Source: Streptomyces thinghirensis
GTDB taxonomy: Bacteria > Actinomycetota > Actinomycetia > Streptomycetales > Streptomycetaceae
Direction: 5' to 3'
DNA length: 64,000 nucleotides
Assembly: GCA_021502835.1 (NCBI GenBank)
Contig: JAKFGP010000040.1
Coordinates: 124,001-188,000, forward strand
Below, one piece after another: positions 40,791-49,099 of this stretch. The first letter of the stretch is position 1; every line of letters begins with the position of its first letter. The notes under the pieces were generated by a model, which was given only the letters and a program-made list of their open reading frames with translations, ran no database searches and was not told the origin of the DNA. The position numbers and the translations under genes were made by a program.

Positions 40791-41032
40791 CAGCCGGGAA
40801 GGTCTGCCCGGGGCTCGTCCCTGCCCGTGCGGAGTGCTCCGCGGCGTCGGTGTACGGCCTGGGCCAGGACCCCGACCGCTCCCGCGGTGCAGAGGCCGCC
40901 CACGACGAGGGGGATCAGCACGAACCACGGCGTCTCCCAGAGGCCGCCCGCGTCACCGGCGTAGATGACGCCCGCCAGGGTCGGGAAGAAGCCGGCCACC
41001 AGTCGTCCGGGCTGGAACCTATGACGCAGCAC
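40790..41032 (-). CDS. Small two-helix membrane protein
   Basis: 80 residues, no recognised family. Two hydrophobic segments: LVAGFFPTLAGVIYAGDAGG and TPWFVLIPLVVGGLCTAGAV, followed by a basic tail (VHRRRGALRTGRDEPRADLP). The GTG at 41032 lies inside the end of the PspC-domain gene (overlap 14 bases), so the two are probably translationally coupled and the protein may be an accessory of the PspC system. Frame intact. Confidence 0.65.
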   Translation of the reverse strand: MLRHRFQPGRLVAGFFPTLAGVIYAGDAGGLWETPWFVLIPLVVGGLCTAGAVGVLAQAVHRRRGALRTGRDEPRADLPG

Positions 41033-42453
41033 GGGTCACCTCCGCCTGTCCGACGCCGACCTGGAGGTCGAGGTCGAGCGTGCCGGCGTTCTTGCCGCCC
41101 GTGGTGGGGGCCAGGGTGACCTCCTTGTGCTTGCCCGGTGCCACGTCCACGTCCTTCTTGTCGTCGCCGGGCAGTTGGATGTCGCCCACGCCCACCTCGA
41201 CGCTCAGCCGCACCGTACGTCCTGCGGCACGACGACCTGTATTCGGCCCATGCCCACGTCCGCCCGGGTGGTCACCGTCTGCCCCTCGGCCAGGTCCAGC
41301 CCGGACAGGTCGAGGTGCCGCTGCCGGTACCGATGTCGTACTGCTCGCGTACGCCGGCCGCCGTCGTGGGCTCCCAGGTGGTCCGGACCCAATCGGTGCC
41401 GACGTCCTCGGGCACGGCGGTCGCTCCGGCGAGCAGGCCCGCCGTGATGATCGCCAGGAAGATCGAGCCGGCCCCGGTGCGCCCCAGGAAGGCGCTGACC
41501 GCGATGCCGACGCCGAAGACGGCGAGAGCGCAGGCCAGGCCGGTCTGCAGACTGGTGCCGAGCGGTTGTTCGTCCCAGGTCAGCCGGGTGCCGAGGAACG
41601 CCGCGAGCAGGGCGAGGAGGAACACGGCGCCGCCGATTCCACGGGGACCGCGCGGTTGCGGGGACCGCGCGCGCCGGTCGTTCGCGGCGGGGCGGTCATG
41701 GCCCCGGCCGCCGCGGCCGATGTTGACGGCCGCCGCGATGTCGCGGGCCTCGGAGTCCGGTGGGCCCCACAGGTAGCCCGTCCCGCCGACGTGGGTGCCG
41801 TCCTTGACTATGGGGTCGCGCCACCAGGAGGGCCAAGTGAACATGATCGGGGGCGCCTGGGCCTCCGGTGGAGCGTCGGCGGCGGCCTGGGCGGAGAGCG
41901 GATCGGGGTCGGGGGCCTTCCGCTGCCGGGACCAGTACCCGGCGCCCGCGAGGACGAGGGAGAGGACGACGGCGAAGGTCAGCACTCCGCCGTTGTTCAG
42001 CATGGTGAGGAAGACCCCGCAGCCGACCAGGGCGAACAGCACGGCCGCCAGCGCCTGGCCGTCGACCCGGCCGGTCAGCAGCTTGCGCACCTCGTTCTCG
42101 TCCTCGTCGTCGTAAGGGACGAAGAGCCAGGCGAAGCCGTAGAAGATGAGACCGATGCCGCCGGTCGCGGAGAGCACGGCGAGGGTGATCCGGAAGATCA
42201 CCGGATCCATGTCGCACTGCCGCCCCAGGCCCGCGCACACTCCGGCGAGCGTCTTGTGCCGACGGTCGCGCCGGAACTTGTGGGGCGGACCGGGGGACAT
42301 CGGCGCCGGCGGGGGCGCCCGCGTCGGCTGCGGCACCGCCCGCGGCGTCCGCGGCATCCGCGGCGGGCGCGGCGCCCTGCGGCCCGGCGCCCAGCGGGGG
42401 CGCGGGCCGGGGCCGGGCCCCGGACCCGTCGCGGCGTGCTCGTGATCTGTCAT
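41019..42453 (-). CDS. PspC-domain membrane protein with LiaF-like C-terminus
   Basis: About 477 residues. A Pro/Arg-rich N-terminal tail, then a PspC domain (FRRDRRHKTLAGVCAGLGRQ, MDPVIFRITLAVLSATGGIG, LIFYGFAWLFVPYDDEDENE), further helices (VLFALVGCGVFLTMLNNGGV, GGAVFLLALLAAFLGTRLTW, LACALAVFGVGIAVSAFLGR), and a C-terminal beta-helix-like domain (LDLSGLDLAEGQTVTTRADV, GRIQVVVPQDV, LSVEVGVGDIQLPGDDKKDV) as in LiaF/DUF4097-type proteins. Two frame breaks near 41318 and 41225. Start ATG 42453. It is divergent from the PspC-containing histidine kinase and probably senses or modulates envelope stress for it, by analogy with LiaFSR. Confidence 0.82.
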
Positions 42454-42633
42454 GCGTCCATGGTGACGGGCGCGGCGCCGTGACGGCAGTCGGTTCGACC
42501 CTGGTCGGACCCTGATATCGGCCCTGACACGACGCCGGGGGAGTGTTCGAGGATCCCCGGGCCCGAAGATCAGGGCAGTCTCGGGGACCGACCCTGATGC
42601 TCCGGCTCCCCCGGCCGTGTGACCATCTGTGTC

Positions 42634-43929
42634 ATGCCGGAAGCCGCAGCAGCAGCACCACTCGTCGAACCGCGGCCGCCGCGCAAGCTCTACCGCAGCA
42701 GCGACGGACGCTGGCTCGGTGGCGTGGCGCGGGGGCTCGCCGGACACCTCGGGCTGCCCGTCATCTGGGTGCGGTTCGCCTTCGTCGGCCTGTTCATGGC
42801 CGACGGCCTGGGCGCGCTGCTGTACGCCGCCTTCTGGTTCTTCGTACCGCTGGGCGTCGGCGGTGTCGACGCCCAGCGGCCGCCCTCCATCGTCACCTCC
42901 GAGACTTCGCCGGACGGCCGCCGCAGACTCGTCGCCCGCAAGCCCGACAAGGGCCAGATCGTCGCCCTGCTCCTGATGGTCGTCGTGGCCCTGGTCTTCG
43001 TGGGCAACGTCGACCTCGGCGGCGGAGCCAAGGCCTACCTCTGGCCGACCGTGCTCGTCGGCGCCGGCGTCGCCCTCGTCTGGCGCCAGGCGGACAACGC
43101 ACGCCGGGCCCGCTGGGCCGAGGTCGGACGCCACCGGCGCACCGTCACCCTGCTGCGCTCCGTGGCCGGCGTCCTGCTGGTGACGGCCGGTGTCACCGGC
43201 ATCTTCGTCCTCCAGGGGTCCGCCGCCCACCTCGGCTCCGTCCTCCAGGCGGCCCTCGCCGTCCTCGTCGGTATAACGCTCCTCGCCGGTCCCTACCTGG
43301 TACGCATGACGCAGGACCTCTCCGAGGAGCGGCTGATGCGCATCCGGGCCCAGGAGCGGGCCGAGGTCGCCGCCCACGTCCACGACTCGGTGCTGCACAC
43401 CCTGACCCTGATCCAGCGCAACGCGGAGAGCGCGGGCGAGGTGCGCCGCCTCGCCCGCGCCCAGGAGCGCGACCTGCGCGCCTGGCTCTACAAGCCGGAG
43501 GGCAACGGCAAGGACGAGGACGACGAGCCCACCACCCTCGCCGAGGCCGTGAAGCGCGATGCGGCGGAGGTCGAGGACAAGCACGGCGTCCCCATCGAGG
43601 TCGTAGTGGTCGGCGACTGCCCGCTCGACGAGAGAATCAGCGCACAGATGCAGGCCGGACGCGAGGCGATGGTGAACGCCGCCAAGTACGGTGGCGAGGG
43701 CGGCGCCGTACAGGTCTTCGCCGAAGTCGAGGGCAGGACGGTCTTCGTGTCCGTCCGGGACCGGGGCCCCGGCTTCGACCTCGACTCGATACCCGCCGAC
43801 CGGATGGGCGTCAGAGAATCGATCATCGGCCGCATGGAGCGCAACGGCGGCACGGCGCGGCTGCGCGCGGTGCCGGACGGCGGCACGGAGGTCGAGCTGG
43901 AGATGGAGAGGGCGGAGAAGACGTCATGA
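42634..43929 (+). CDS. PspC-domain sensor histidine kinase (NarL-partner type)
   Basis: About 431 residues, intact. N-terminal PspC domain (KLYRSSDGRWLGGVARGLAG, VIWVRFAFVGLFMADGLGAL), several membrane helices (IVALLLMVVVALVFVGNVDL, VLLVTAGVTGIFVLQGSAAH, ALAVLVGITLLAGPYLVRMT), a HisKA_3 dimerisation segment with the phospho-acceptor in AAHVHDSVLHTLTLIQRNAE, and an HATPase domain (GREAMVNAAKYGGEGGAVQV as N box, VRDRGPGFDLDSIPADRMGV as G1, GVRESIIGRMERNGGTARLR). ATG 42634 chosen; GTG 42619 is in frame. The stop overlaps the response regulator start by 4 bases (ATGA). The 180-base gap to the divergent PspC protein is presumably the shared control region. Confidence 0.9.
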   Translation: MPEAAAAAPLVEPRPPRKLYRSSDGRWLGGVARGLAGHLGLPVIWVRFAFVGLFMADGLGALLYAAFWFFVPLGVGGVDAQRPPSIVTSETSPDGRRRLVARKPDKGQIVALLLMVVVALVFVGNVDLGGGAKAYLWPTVLVGAGVALVWRQADNARRARWAEVGRHRRTVTLLRSVAGVLLVTAGVTGIFVLQGSAAHLGSVLQAALAVLVGITLLAGPYLVRMTQDLSEERLMRIRAQERAEVAAHVHDSVLHTLTLIQRNAESAGEVRRLARAQERDLRAWLYKPEGNGKDEDDEPTTLAEAVKRDAAEVEDKHGVPIEVVVVGDCPLDERISAQMQAGREAMVNAAKYGGEGGAVQVFAEVEGRTVFVSVRDRGPGFDLDSIPADRMGVRESIIGRMERNGGTARLRAVPDGGTEVELEMERAEKTS

Positions 43930-44670
43930 GCGACCCGACCGAGGCGAACGGAACGGCGGGAGAGGGCGAGGCGGCCCAGCCCGCGCAGCCGGCGAACGGC
44001 GGCGCGGGGGGGCGTCACGTGCGCGTGGTGCTCGTCGACGACCACCGCATGTTCCGCACCGGCGTCCAGGCCGAGATCGGCCAGACCGCGCAGACCGGCG
44101 TCGAGGTCGTCGGCGAGGCCGCAGACGTCGACCAGGCCGTCACGGTCATCACCGCGACCCGGCCGGAGGTGGTCCTCCTCGACGTGCACCTCCCGGGCGG
44201 TGGCGGTGTCGAAGTCCTGCGCCGCTGCGCCACTTGATGAGCGACGCCGATCAGCCCGTCCGCTTCCTCGCCCTGTCCGTCTCGGACGCGGCGGAGGACG
44301 TGATCGGCGTGATCCGCGGCGGCGCCCGGGGATACGTGACCAAGACGATCACCGGCACGGACCTGGTGAACTCCGTCTTCCGCGTCCAGGAGGGCGATGC
44401 GGTCTTCTCCCCGCGCCTGGCCGGCTTCGTCCTCGACGCGTTCGCCTCCACCGACGCCCCGCCGGTCGACGAGGACCTCGACCGCCTCACCCAGCGCGAG
44501 CGCGAGGTGCTGCGCCTGATCGCCCGCGGCTACGCGTACAAGGAGATCGCCAAGCAGCTGTACATCTCGGTGAAGACGGTCGAGTCCCACGTCTCGGCGG
44601 TCCTCCAAAGCTCCAGCTGTCCAACCGGCACGAGCTGACGCGATGGGCCACGGCACGGCGGCTGGTGTGA
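43926..44670 (+). CDS. LuxR/NarL-type response regulator, partner of the PspC kinase
   Basis: About 248 residues. Receiver domain (VRVVLVDDHRMFRTGVQAEI, phospho-acceptor in VVLLDVHLPGGGG, Thr/Lys in GARGYVTKTITG) and LuxR-type helix-turn-helix (LTQREREVLRLIARGYAYKE, IAKQLYISVKTVESHVSAVL, then RKLQLSNRHELTRWATARRL). Frame breaks near 44232 and 44608. ATG 43926 overlaps the kinase stop. The pair converges with the NlpC/P60 gene that follows; a likely target set is envelope-stress genes including the divergent PspC gene. Confidence 0.9.
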
Positions 44671-44731
44671 CCGTGCGCCCACAACGTCCGGCTCGGCCCC
44701 GAGCGCCTCGTCGGCCGCGCGCGTACCGGCG

Positions 44732-45791
44732 CTACGCCACCCGCGCAGCCCCCGCGAACGGCATCTGGTCGACAGGGGGCGACACGGACCGGTGCCGACG
44801 GGTTCGGGGCGTGGATCATCTGTCCCTTGCCGATGTAGATGCCGACGTGACTGATGCCCGAGTAGAAGAACACCAGGTCCCCCGGACGCAGTTCGGACCG
44901 TGGGACACGGCGGCCCGCGTCGATCTGGGCGTAGGTCGTGCGGGGCAGGGAGACGCCGGCGGCGCGGTAGGCGGCCTGGGTGAGGCCCGAGCAGTCGAAG
45001 GCGTCGGGGCCGGTCGCGCCCCACACGTAGGGGCTGCCGAGCTTCTGGCGGGCGTAGGCGACGGCCGCCGCGGCGCGGGAGTCGGGGGCCTGGACGGAAG
45101 AGGTGGGCAGGGCGTCCCGGGAGTCCGCCGACGAGCGCGAGGCACGGTCGTCCGTGCCGTGGCCGAGGCGGGCGCGTTCCTCGGCGGTCAGCCGGGACAA
45201 CAGGCGGCGGGCCGCGTCCAGCTTGCCGGTGATGGTCGTGCGGTGACGTTTCAGCTCGGCCCGGCGTGACGTCAGCGAGGTCACCTCGATGCGGGCGGCT
45301 CCGCGCAGCTGCTCGATCTCCCGCAGTTCCTTGCGGGCCCGGCCCACGGCGGCCGCCTGCCGGCTGCCGACCCGCTCGATGAAGGCGGCGCCGTCGAGAT
45401 ACCGGTCGGGGTCGGCGGAGAGCGCGAGTTGCAGGGCCGGGTCGAGGCCGCCGCTGCGGTACTGGGCAGCCGCGACCGTACCGAGTCGCTCCCGGGTGGA
45501 GTTGAGCCGGTCCGCCTTGCGGGCCGCCTCGTCCCGCAGCTTCTCCAGACGCTGCTCGGCGGCGTCCGCCTTCTCCTTCGCGCCGTTGTACTTCTCGGTG
45601 GCGACCTCCGCCTCCTGGTAGAGCTTGTCCACCTTGGCCTTGACCTGCGCCGGCGTCGGTTCCGGATCGGCGTGCCCGGTGCCGGCGGCCAGCCCGGTCG
45701 CCGTCGCCGCGCCCGCGAGGGTGATCGTGGCCGCCGTTCGGGCCCTCCCGCCGCCCGTCGTGCGCTGTCGCGGCCTGCGGTGCGTTCCCAC
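44732..45791 (-). CDS. Secreted NlpC/P60 peptidoglycan hydrolase, coiled-coil type (first copy)
   Basis: About 353 residues. Signal peptide (RTAATITLAGAATATGLAAG), a long coiled coil (VDKLYQEAEVATEKYNGAKE to RRLLSRLTAEERARLGH), then the NlpC/P60 domain: VAYARQKLGSPYVWGATGPD, nucleophile in FDCSGLTQAAYRAAG, His in SHVGIYIGKGQ and HAPNPSAPV. This is the RipA-like architecture that cuts peptide stems in peptidoglycan. A single extra base near 44770 displaces the normal end (VDQMPFAGAARVA), so the true stop is at 44732-44734. GTG start at 45791. Its paralogue lies at 47479-48670. Confidence 0.88.
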
Positions 45792-46091
45792 CTGCGATGC
45801 ACGTCCTTCCGTACGACTCGGCTCCGGTTGCCTGCGGGAGGACGCTAGGCGCGACGGTAACGGCCGGGTGACGGGATGCGCGGAAGTGGCGGTACCGGAT
45901 CGGTGGGCGACCGAATGTGACTGAGGGCTCGCCCTGCGGCCGTCGTCTTCACGCAGGGTGATGACCGATGTCCCGGATCGGAGACGCACGAGGGCGTGAG
46001 GTGCTATGGGGGGCATATATGCACCCCGGGTCGTCGCCTCCACCGGGCCGGTGTCCGAGGGTCTCCGGACCCCTGATTAGGCTCCGGCCTC
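45792..46091. other. Divergent gap with a near-palindrome
   Basis: 300 bases between the first NlpC/P60 gene and a small membrane protein gene, holding the dyad at 46008-46027. No riboswitch like that before the second NlpC/P60 gene is seen. Confidence 0.5.
46008..46027. promoter_or_regulatory. 20-bp near-palindrome, operator-like
   Basis: GGGGGGCATATATGCACCCC: perfect GCATATATGC core flanked by pairing G and C runs with one mismatch, 65 bases before the ATG at 46092. Strikingly A+T-rich core for this genome. Confidence 0.45.
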
Positions 46092-46445
46092 ATGGACGTA
46101 CTCATCCACATCTTCGTCGGTCTGCACATCATCGGCATCGCCTCGCTCCTCGGGGGCTTCCTGACCCAGATGAAGGCGATGGGCCAGGGCACGGCGCGTT
46201 TCGTCCCCGCGATGCTGCACGGCGCACTGACGATGCTGGTCACCGGCGTCATCCTGATCGGCCTCAACCAGGCCGACGACCAGTCCGTCGACAACGTCAA
46301 GATGGGCGTGAAACTCGCCCTGCTGATCGTGATCCTCGGCCTGGTCTACGTGAAGCGCGACGACGAGAAGGTGGAGAAGCCGCTGTTCGGCCTGGTGGGC
46401 CTGCTGACCGTGGCGAACATCTTCATCGCGGTGCTGTGGACCTGA
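46092..46445 (+). CDS. Small integral membrane protein, four helices
   Basis: Intact 117-residue protein. Hydrophobic segments IHIFVGLHIIGIASLLGGFL, MLHGALTMLVTGVILIGLNQ, VKLALLIVILGLVYVKRDDE and LVGLLTVANIFIAVLWT. Conserved in Streptomyces from memory; function unknown. The stop overlaps the end of the convergent transporter gene by 23 bases. Confidence 0.75.
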   Translation: MDVLIHIFVGLHIIGIASLLGGFLTQMKAMGQGTARFVPAMLHGALTMLVTGVILIGLNQADDQSVDNVKMGVKLALLIVILGLVYVKRDDEKVEKPLFGLVGLLTVANIFIAVLWT

Positions 46446-47451
46446 TCTCCCCCGGTGTCCGCACCCGCGGCCGACCGCAGCCCCGACCGGGCCTGGAAGA
46501 CCGCCCCGCCGCGACCGCCAGCCACGCGGCCACCGCGATCCACAGCAGCGCCTGACCGGGCGCGTCCAGCCACGGGACGTCGAGGACGGCGGCGACGGAC
46601 AGCGTCGCCGCCGCCGTCATACCGAGGGGGAACACGGTCGACCAGCGGCGCACGTCGTAGCGGATCCGGGGCCACGCGATCTCGGCGGCGAGCAGTACGG
46701 CGTACCAGGCGAGGTCGAGGGCGAGCAGGAAGACGGTCACGTCGTGCAGGACGGCGTAGTCGTCGTTGTTCCACAGGTACATGCCCGTCCCGGCCGCCGC
46801 GAGAAGCTTGGCGCCGGCGAGGGCCGAGATGGCGAGCGCGCCACCCGCCACCCAGTGGTCTCCGGAGCCCCGGGCCACCTGCCGCAGATCGAAGCGGAAC
46901 AGGGCGATCAGGTAGAGCACGATCCCGAGCCAGAACGGCACCAGGGACGCGTGCGCCAGCCAGGCCGTCGAGGTGGTGGCGGCCAGTGTGGCGCCCAGCA
47001 CGGCCAGCCCCTCCGCGGCCACGCAGCCCAGGAACACCGCCCCGGGCATCCGGCGCCCCCCAGTGCGTGACGACCAGGTACAGCAGTCCCGGCCACAGCA
47101 GCGCCGCCAGCGCCAGCAGGTGCCGCCGCCACGGGTGACCAGCCGAACAGGGAGATGCGGGTGCCGAGCACGGTCGTCGCGGCGACGGCGGTGAGGGCGC
47201 CCGGCGTCCCGGCCCGCGTCACCCACTGGGCCCGCTCGACCAGCAGCAGGTAGACGAAGTTCGCCGCCAGTGTCAGCCAGGCGGCGCAGGCCAGGACCAG
47301 GGCGATCCGGGACAGGACCTCGTGGCCCGTCAGGTGCAGGGCGACCGACAGGATGCCGGTCGCCATGACCGCCGCCCCCGGCCGCCGGCGGACGCTGCGC
47401 CCACCAGGCGCGCAGGGGATAGGGGGAGGCGGGAGAGGTGCCGGATGACAT
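46423..47451 (-). CDS. TDT-family (tellurite-resistance/dicarboxylate transporter-like, SLAC1 fold) membrane protein
   Basis: About 342 residues, ten-helix type. Segments include MATGILSVALHLTGHEVLSR (the helix 1 motif of the family), ALVLACAAWLTLAANFVYLL, FLGCVAAEGLAVLGATLAAT, LVPFWLGIVLYLIALFRFDL, LAISALAGAKLLAAAGTGMY, HDVTVFLLALDLAWYAVLLA and VFPLGMTAAATLSVAAVLDV. Homologues export dicarboxylates, sulfite or confer tellurite resistance, so the substrate is open. Frame breaks near 47375, 47140 and 47060. Start ATG 47451. Confidence 0.78.
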   Translation of the reverse strand: MSSGTSPASPYPLRAWWAQRPPAAGGGGHGDRHPVGRPAPDGPRGPVPDRPGPGLRRLADTGGELRLPAAGRAGPVGDAGRDAGRPHRRRRDDRARHPHLPVRLVTRGGGTCWRWRRCCGRDCCTWSSRTGGRRMPGAVFLGCVAAEGLAVLGATLAATTSTAWLAHASLVPFWLGIVLYLIALFRFDLRQVARGSGDHWVAGGALAISALAGAKLLAAAGTGMYLWNNDDYAVLHDVTVFLLALDLAWYAVLLAAEIAWPRIRYDVRRWSTVFPLGMTAAATLSVAAVLDVPWLDAPGQALLWIAVAAWLAVAAGRSSRPGRGCGRPRVRTPGEIRSTAPR

Positions 47452-47478
47452 GCGCCCGATGCTAAGGACCCGCGCGGC

Positions 47479-48670
47479 TCAGGCCGGGCGCACCACGCTG
47501 TGGATCGACGACTCGCCGTCGTAGAAGATCGACTCCTCGCGGACGTACGCGCCCGGCTTCGGGGGCGTGGATCATCATGCCGTTGCCGATGTAGAGGCCG
47601 ACGTGACTGAGCTCGTCGTAGAAGAAGACCAGGTCGCCGGGCTGGGCCTGGGAGACCGGGACGGTCGTGCCGGCATCGACCTGGTCGTAGGTGGTGCGCG
47701 GCAGTGTCACCCCCGCGTCCTTCCAGGCGGCCTGGATCAGGCCCGAGCAGTCGTAGGAGTCGGGGCCGGTGGCGCCCCAGACGTACGGCTTGCCGATCTG
47801 GGCGCGGGCGAAGGCGAGTGCCTTCTCGGCCTTCGTGTCGTAGGAGGAGTCCGGCGTGGAGGACCCGGTTTCCGTACCGGCGCCGCTGGAGCGCGAGGAG
47901 CCGGATGAACCCGAGGAGGCGTCGCTCTCCTGCCGGTCGGCCTCCTCCTGCCGCTTGCGCTCCTCGGCCTGCTGCTTCGCGAGTTCCGCGGCCTTGCGGG
48001 CGGCCTCCTGCTGCTTCTTCTTCTCGATCGCCGCGAGCCTGGCCTTCTCCTCGGCGGTCAGCTCGGAGAGCAGCTCACGCGCGGTGGCGAGCTTCTTCTG
48101 AACGGTGGCCTTGGCCGTCTTGAGGTCGCTCTGCGACTCGGTGAGCGTCTGGAGGCTCTCGGTGGCCTCCCGGCGCTTCTCCATCGTCTCCGACTGCTGT
48201 GTGACGTAGTCGTCGACCGCGTCCTTCTGGCGGCCGGTGAGCCGGTCCATCAGGTGGGTCCGGTCGACGTAGTCCTGCGGCGAGTCCGCGAGCAGGAAGG
48301 TCGCGGTCTCCGGGACCGTGGAGCCCGTGCGGTACTGGGCGGAGGCGAAGGAACCCAGCTCCTCGCGCGCCTCGTTGAGCTTCTGGGTGCGCTCGGCGAC
48401 GTCGTCGAGGAGGGTGTCGACGCGCTTGCGCTGCTTGGAGGTCTTCTCCTTGGCCGCGTTGTACTTCTCCGTCGCCGACCCCCGCCTGGCGGTACAGGTC
48501 GTCGACCTTCTTCTCGACCTCCTCCAGGCTCGGCCTGTCGTCGTCCGACGGCGCGGCGGTGGCCGTCTGGGACAGCAGGGCGACGGAGGTGAGGGCCGCC
48601 GTGGCGAGGGCGGGGTCCGTATGCCTGCGACGCGCGTACCCGTGGGACGCGACTTGCGGTGCGACGCCAA
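47479..48670 (-). CDS. Secreted NlpC/P60 peptidoglycan hydrolase, coiled-coil type (second copy)
   Basis: About 397 residues. Signal peptide interrupted by a frame break near 48610, coiled coil (EKYNAAKEKTSKQRKRVDTL to ARELLSELTAEEKARLAAIE), a charged Lys/Gln/Ala helix (KKKQQEAARKAAELAKQQAE), Ser-rich linker, and the NlpC/P60 domain: AFARAQIGKPYVWGATGPDS, nucleophile in YDCSGLIQAAWKDAG, His in SHVGLYIGNGMMIHAP; ending IFYDGESSIHSVVRPA after repair near 47565. The start is TTG at 48670 (MASHRKSRPTGTRV), with a GGAGG-like site upstream. A c-di-AMP riboswitch precedes it, as known for several Streptomyces cell-wall hydrolase genes. Confidence 0.88.
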
Positions 48671-48692
48671 GGAGGCGACTCCTTCCAGAATT

Positions 48693-48813
48693 CCGCCTAC
48701 CGGGTTAGCTGTCGGGTTCGGGCGGTGTGGTTCGGAAGGGTTGCCCTACGGCGGATCCGCCCCGTGGAGGGCGGTGCGGCCGATTCACCCCGCGGTTCTC
48801 GGTCGGGTCCCCG
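48693..48813 (-). promoter_or_regulatory. ydaO/yuaA-type c-di-AMP riboswitch
   Basis: On the minus strand, from 48805 downward, the segments GGGGTGAATCGG, GCCGTAGGGCAACCCTTCCG and GACAGCTAACCCGGTAGGCG appear in order; these are the hallmark conserved blocks of the ydaO aptamer. The last block ends 23 bases before the TTG start of the NlpC/P60 gene, placing it in the 5' leader. In Streptomyces these OFF switches lower expression of wall hydrolases when c-di-AMP is high. Exact 5' boundary is approximate. Confidence 0.88.
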
Positions 48814-49099
48814 GCTCCGGGCGCCGTGCGGGCACGCCGGACTCGGCGGAGGCCGCGCGGCCCGGCGAGGTTCGCCGGAGGGGGTCGTGCGGCCTGTCCG
48901 CACCGTAGCCAACTCGTGTGGCGGCTGTGAAGGTTGGTGGGTGATATGCCCGATACATTTTCGTGACCTTCGGTGTGCGGCCCCACTTCGGTCACTCTTC
49001 GTCGCCCGCTCTGTCGCAGGGCGTGCCTGGAGGCGGGATCCCGGCCATTTTCCGGGGTGGCGGCGGGTTGTCGGTGGGGCGCCCTAGACTCGGAGAGCG
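48814..49099. other. Intergenic region between riboswitch and pcrA
   Basis: Should contain the promoter of the riboswitch transcript (to the left) and of pcrA (to the right). An A+T-rich patch with GATATGCCCGATACATTTTC is at 48941-48961. No gene seen. Confidence 0.5.
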
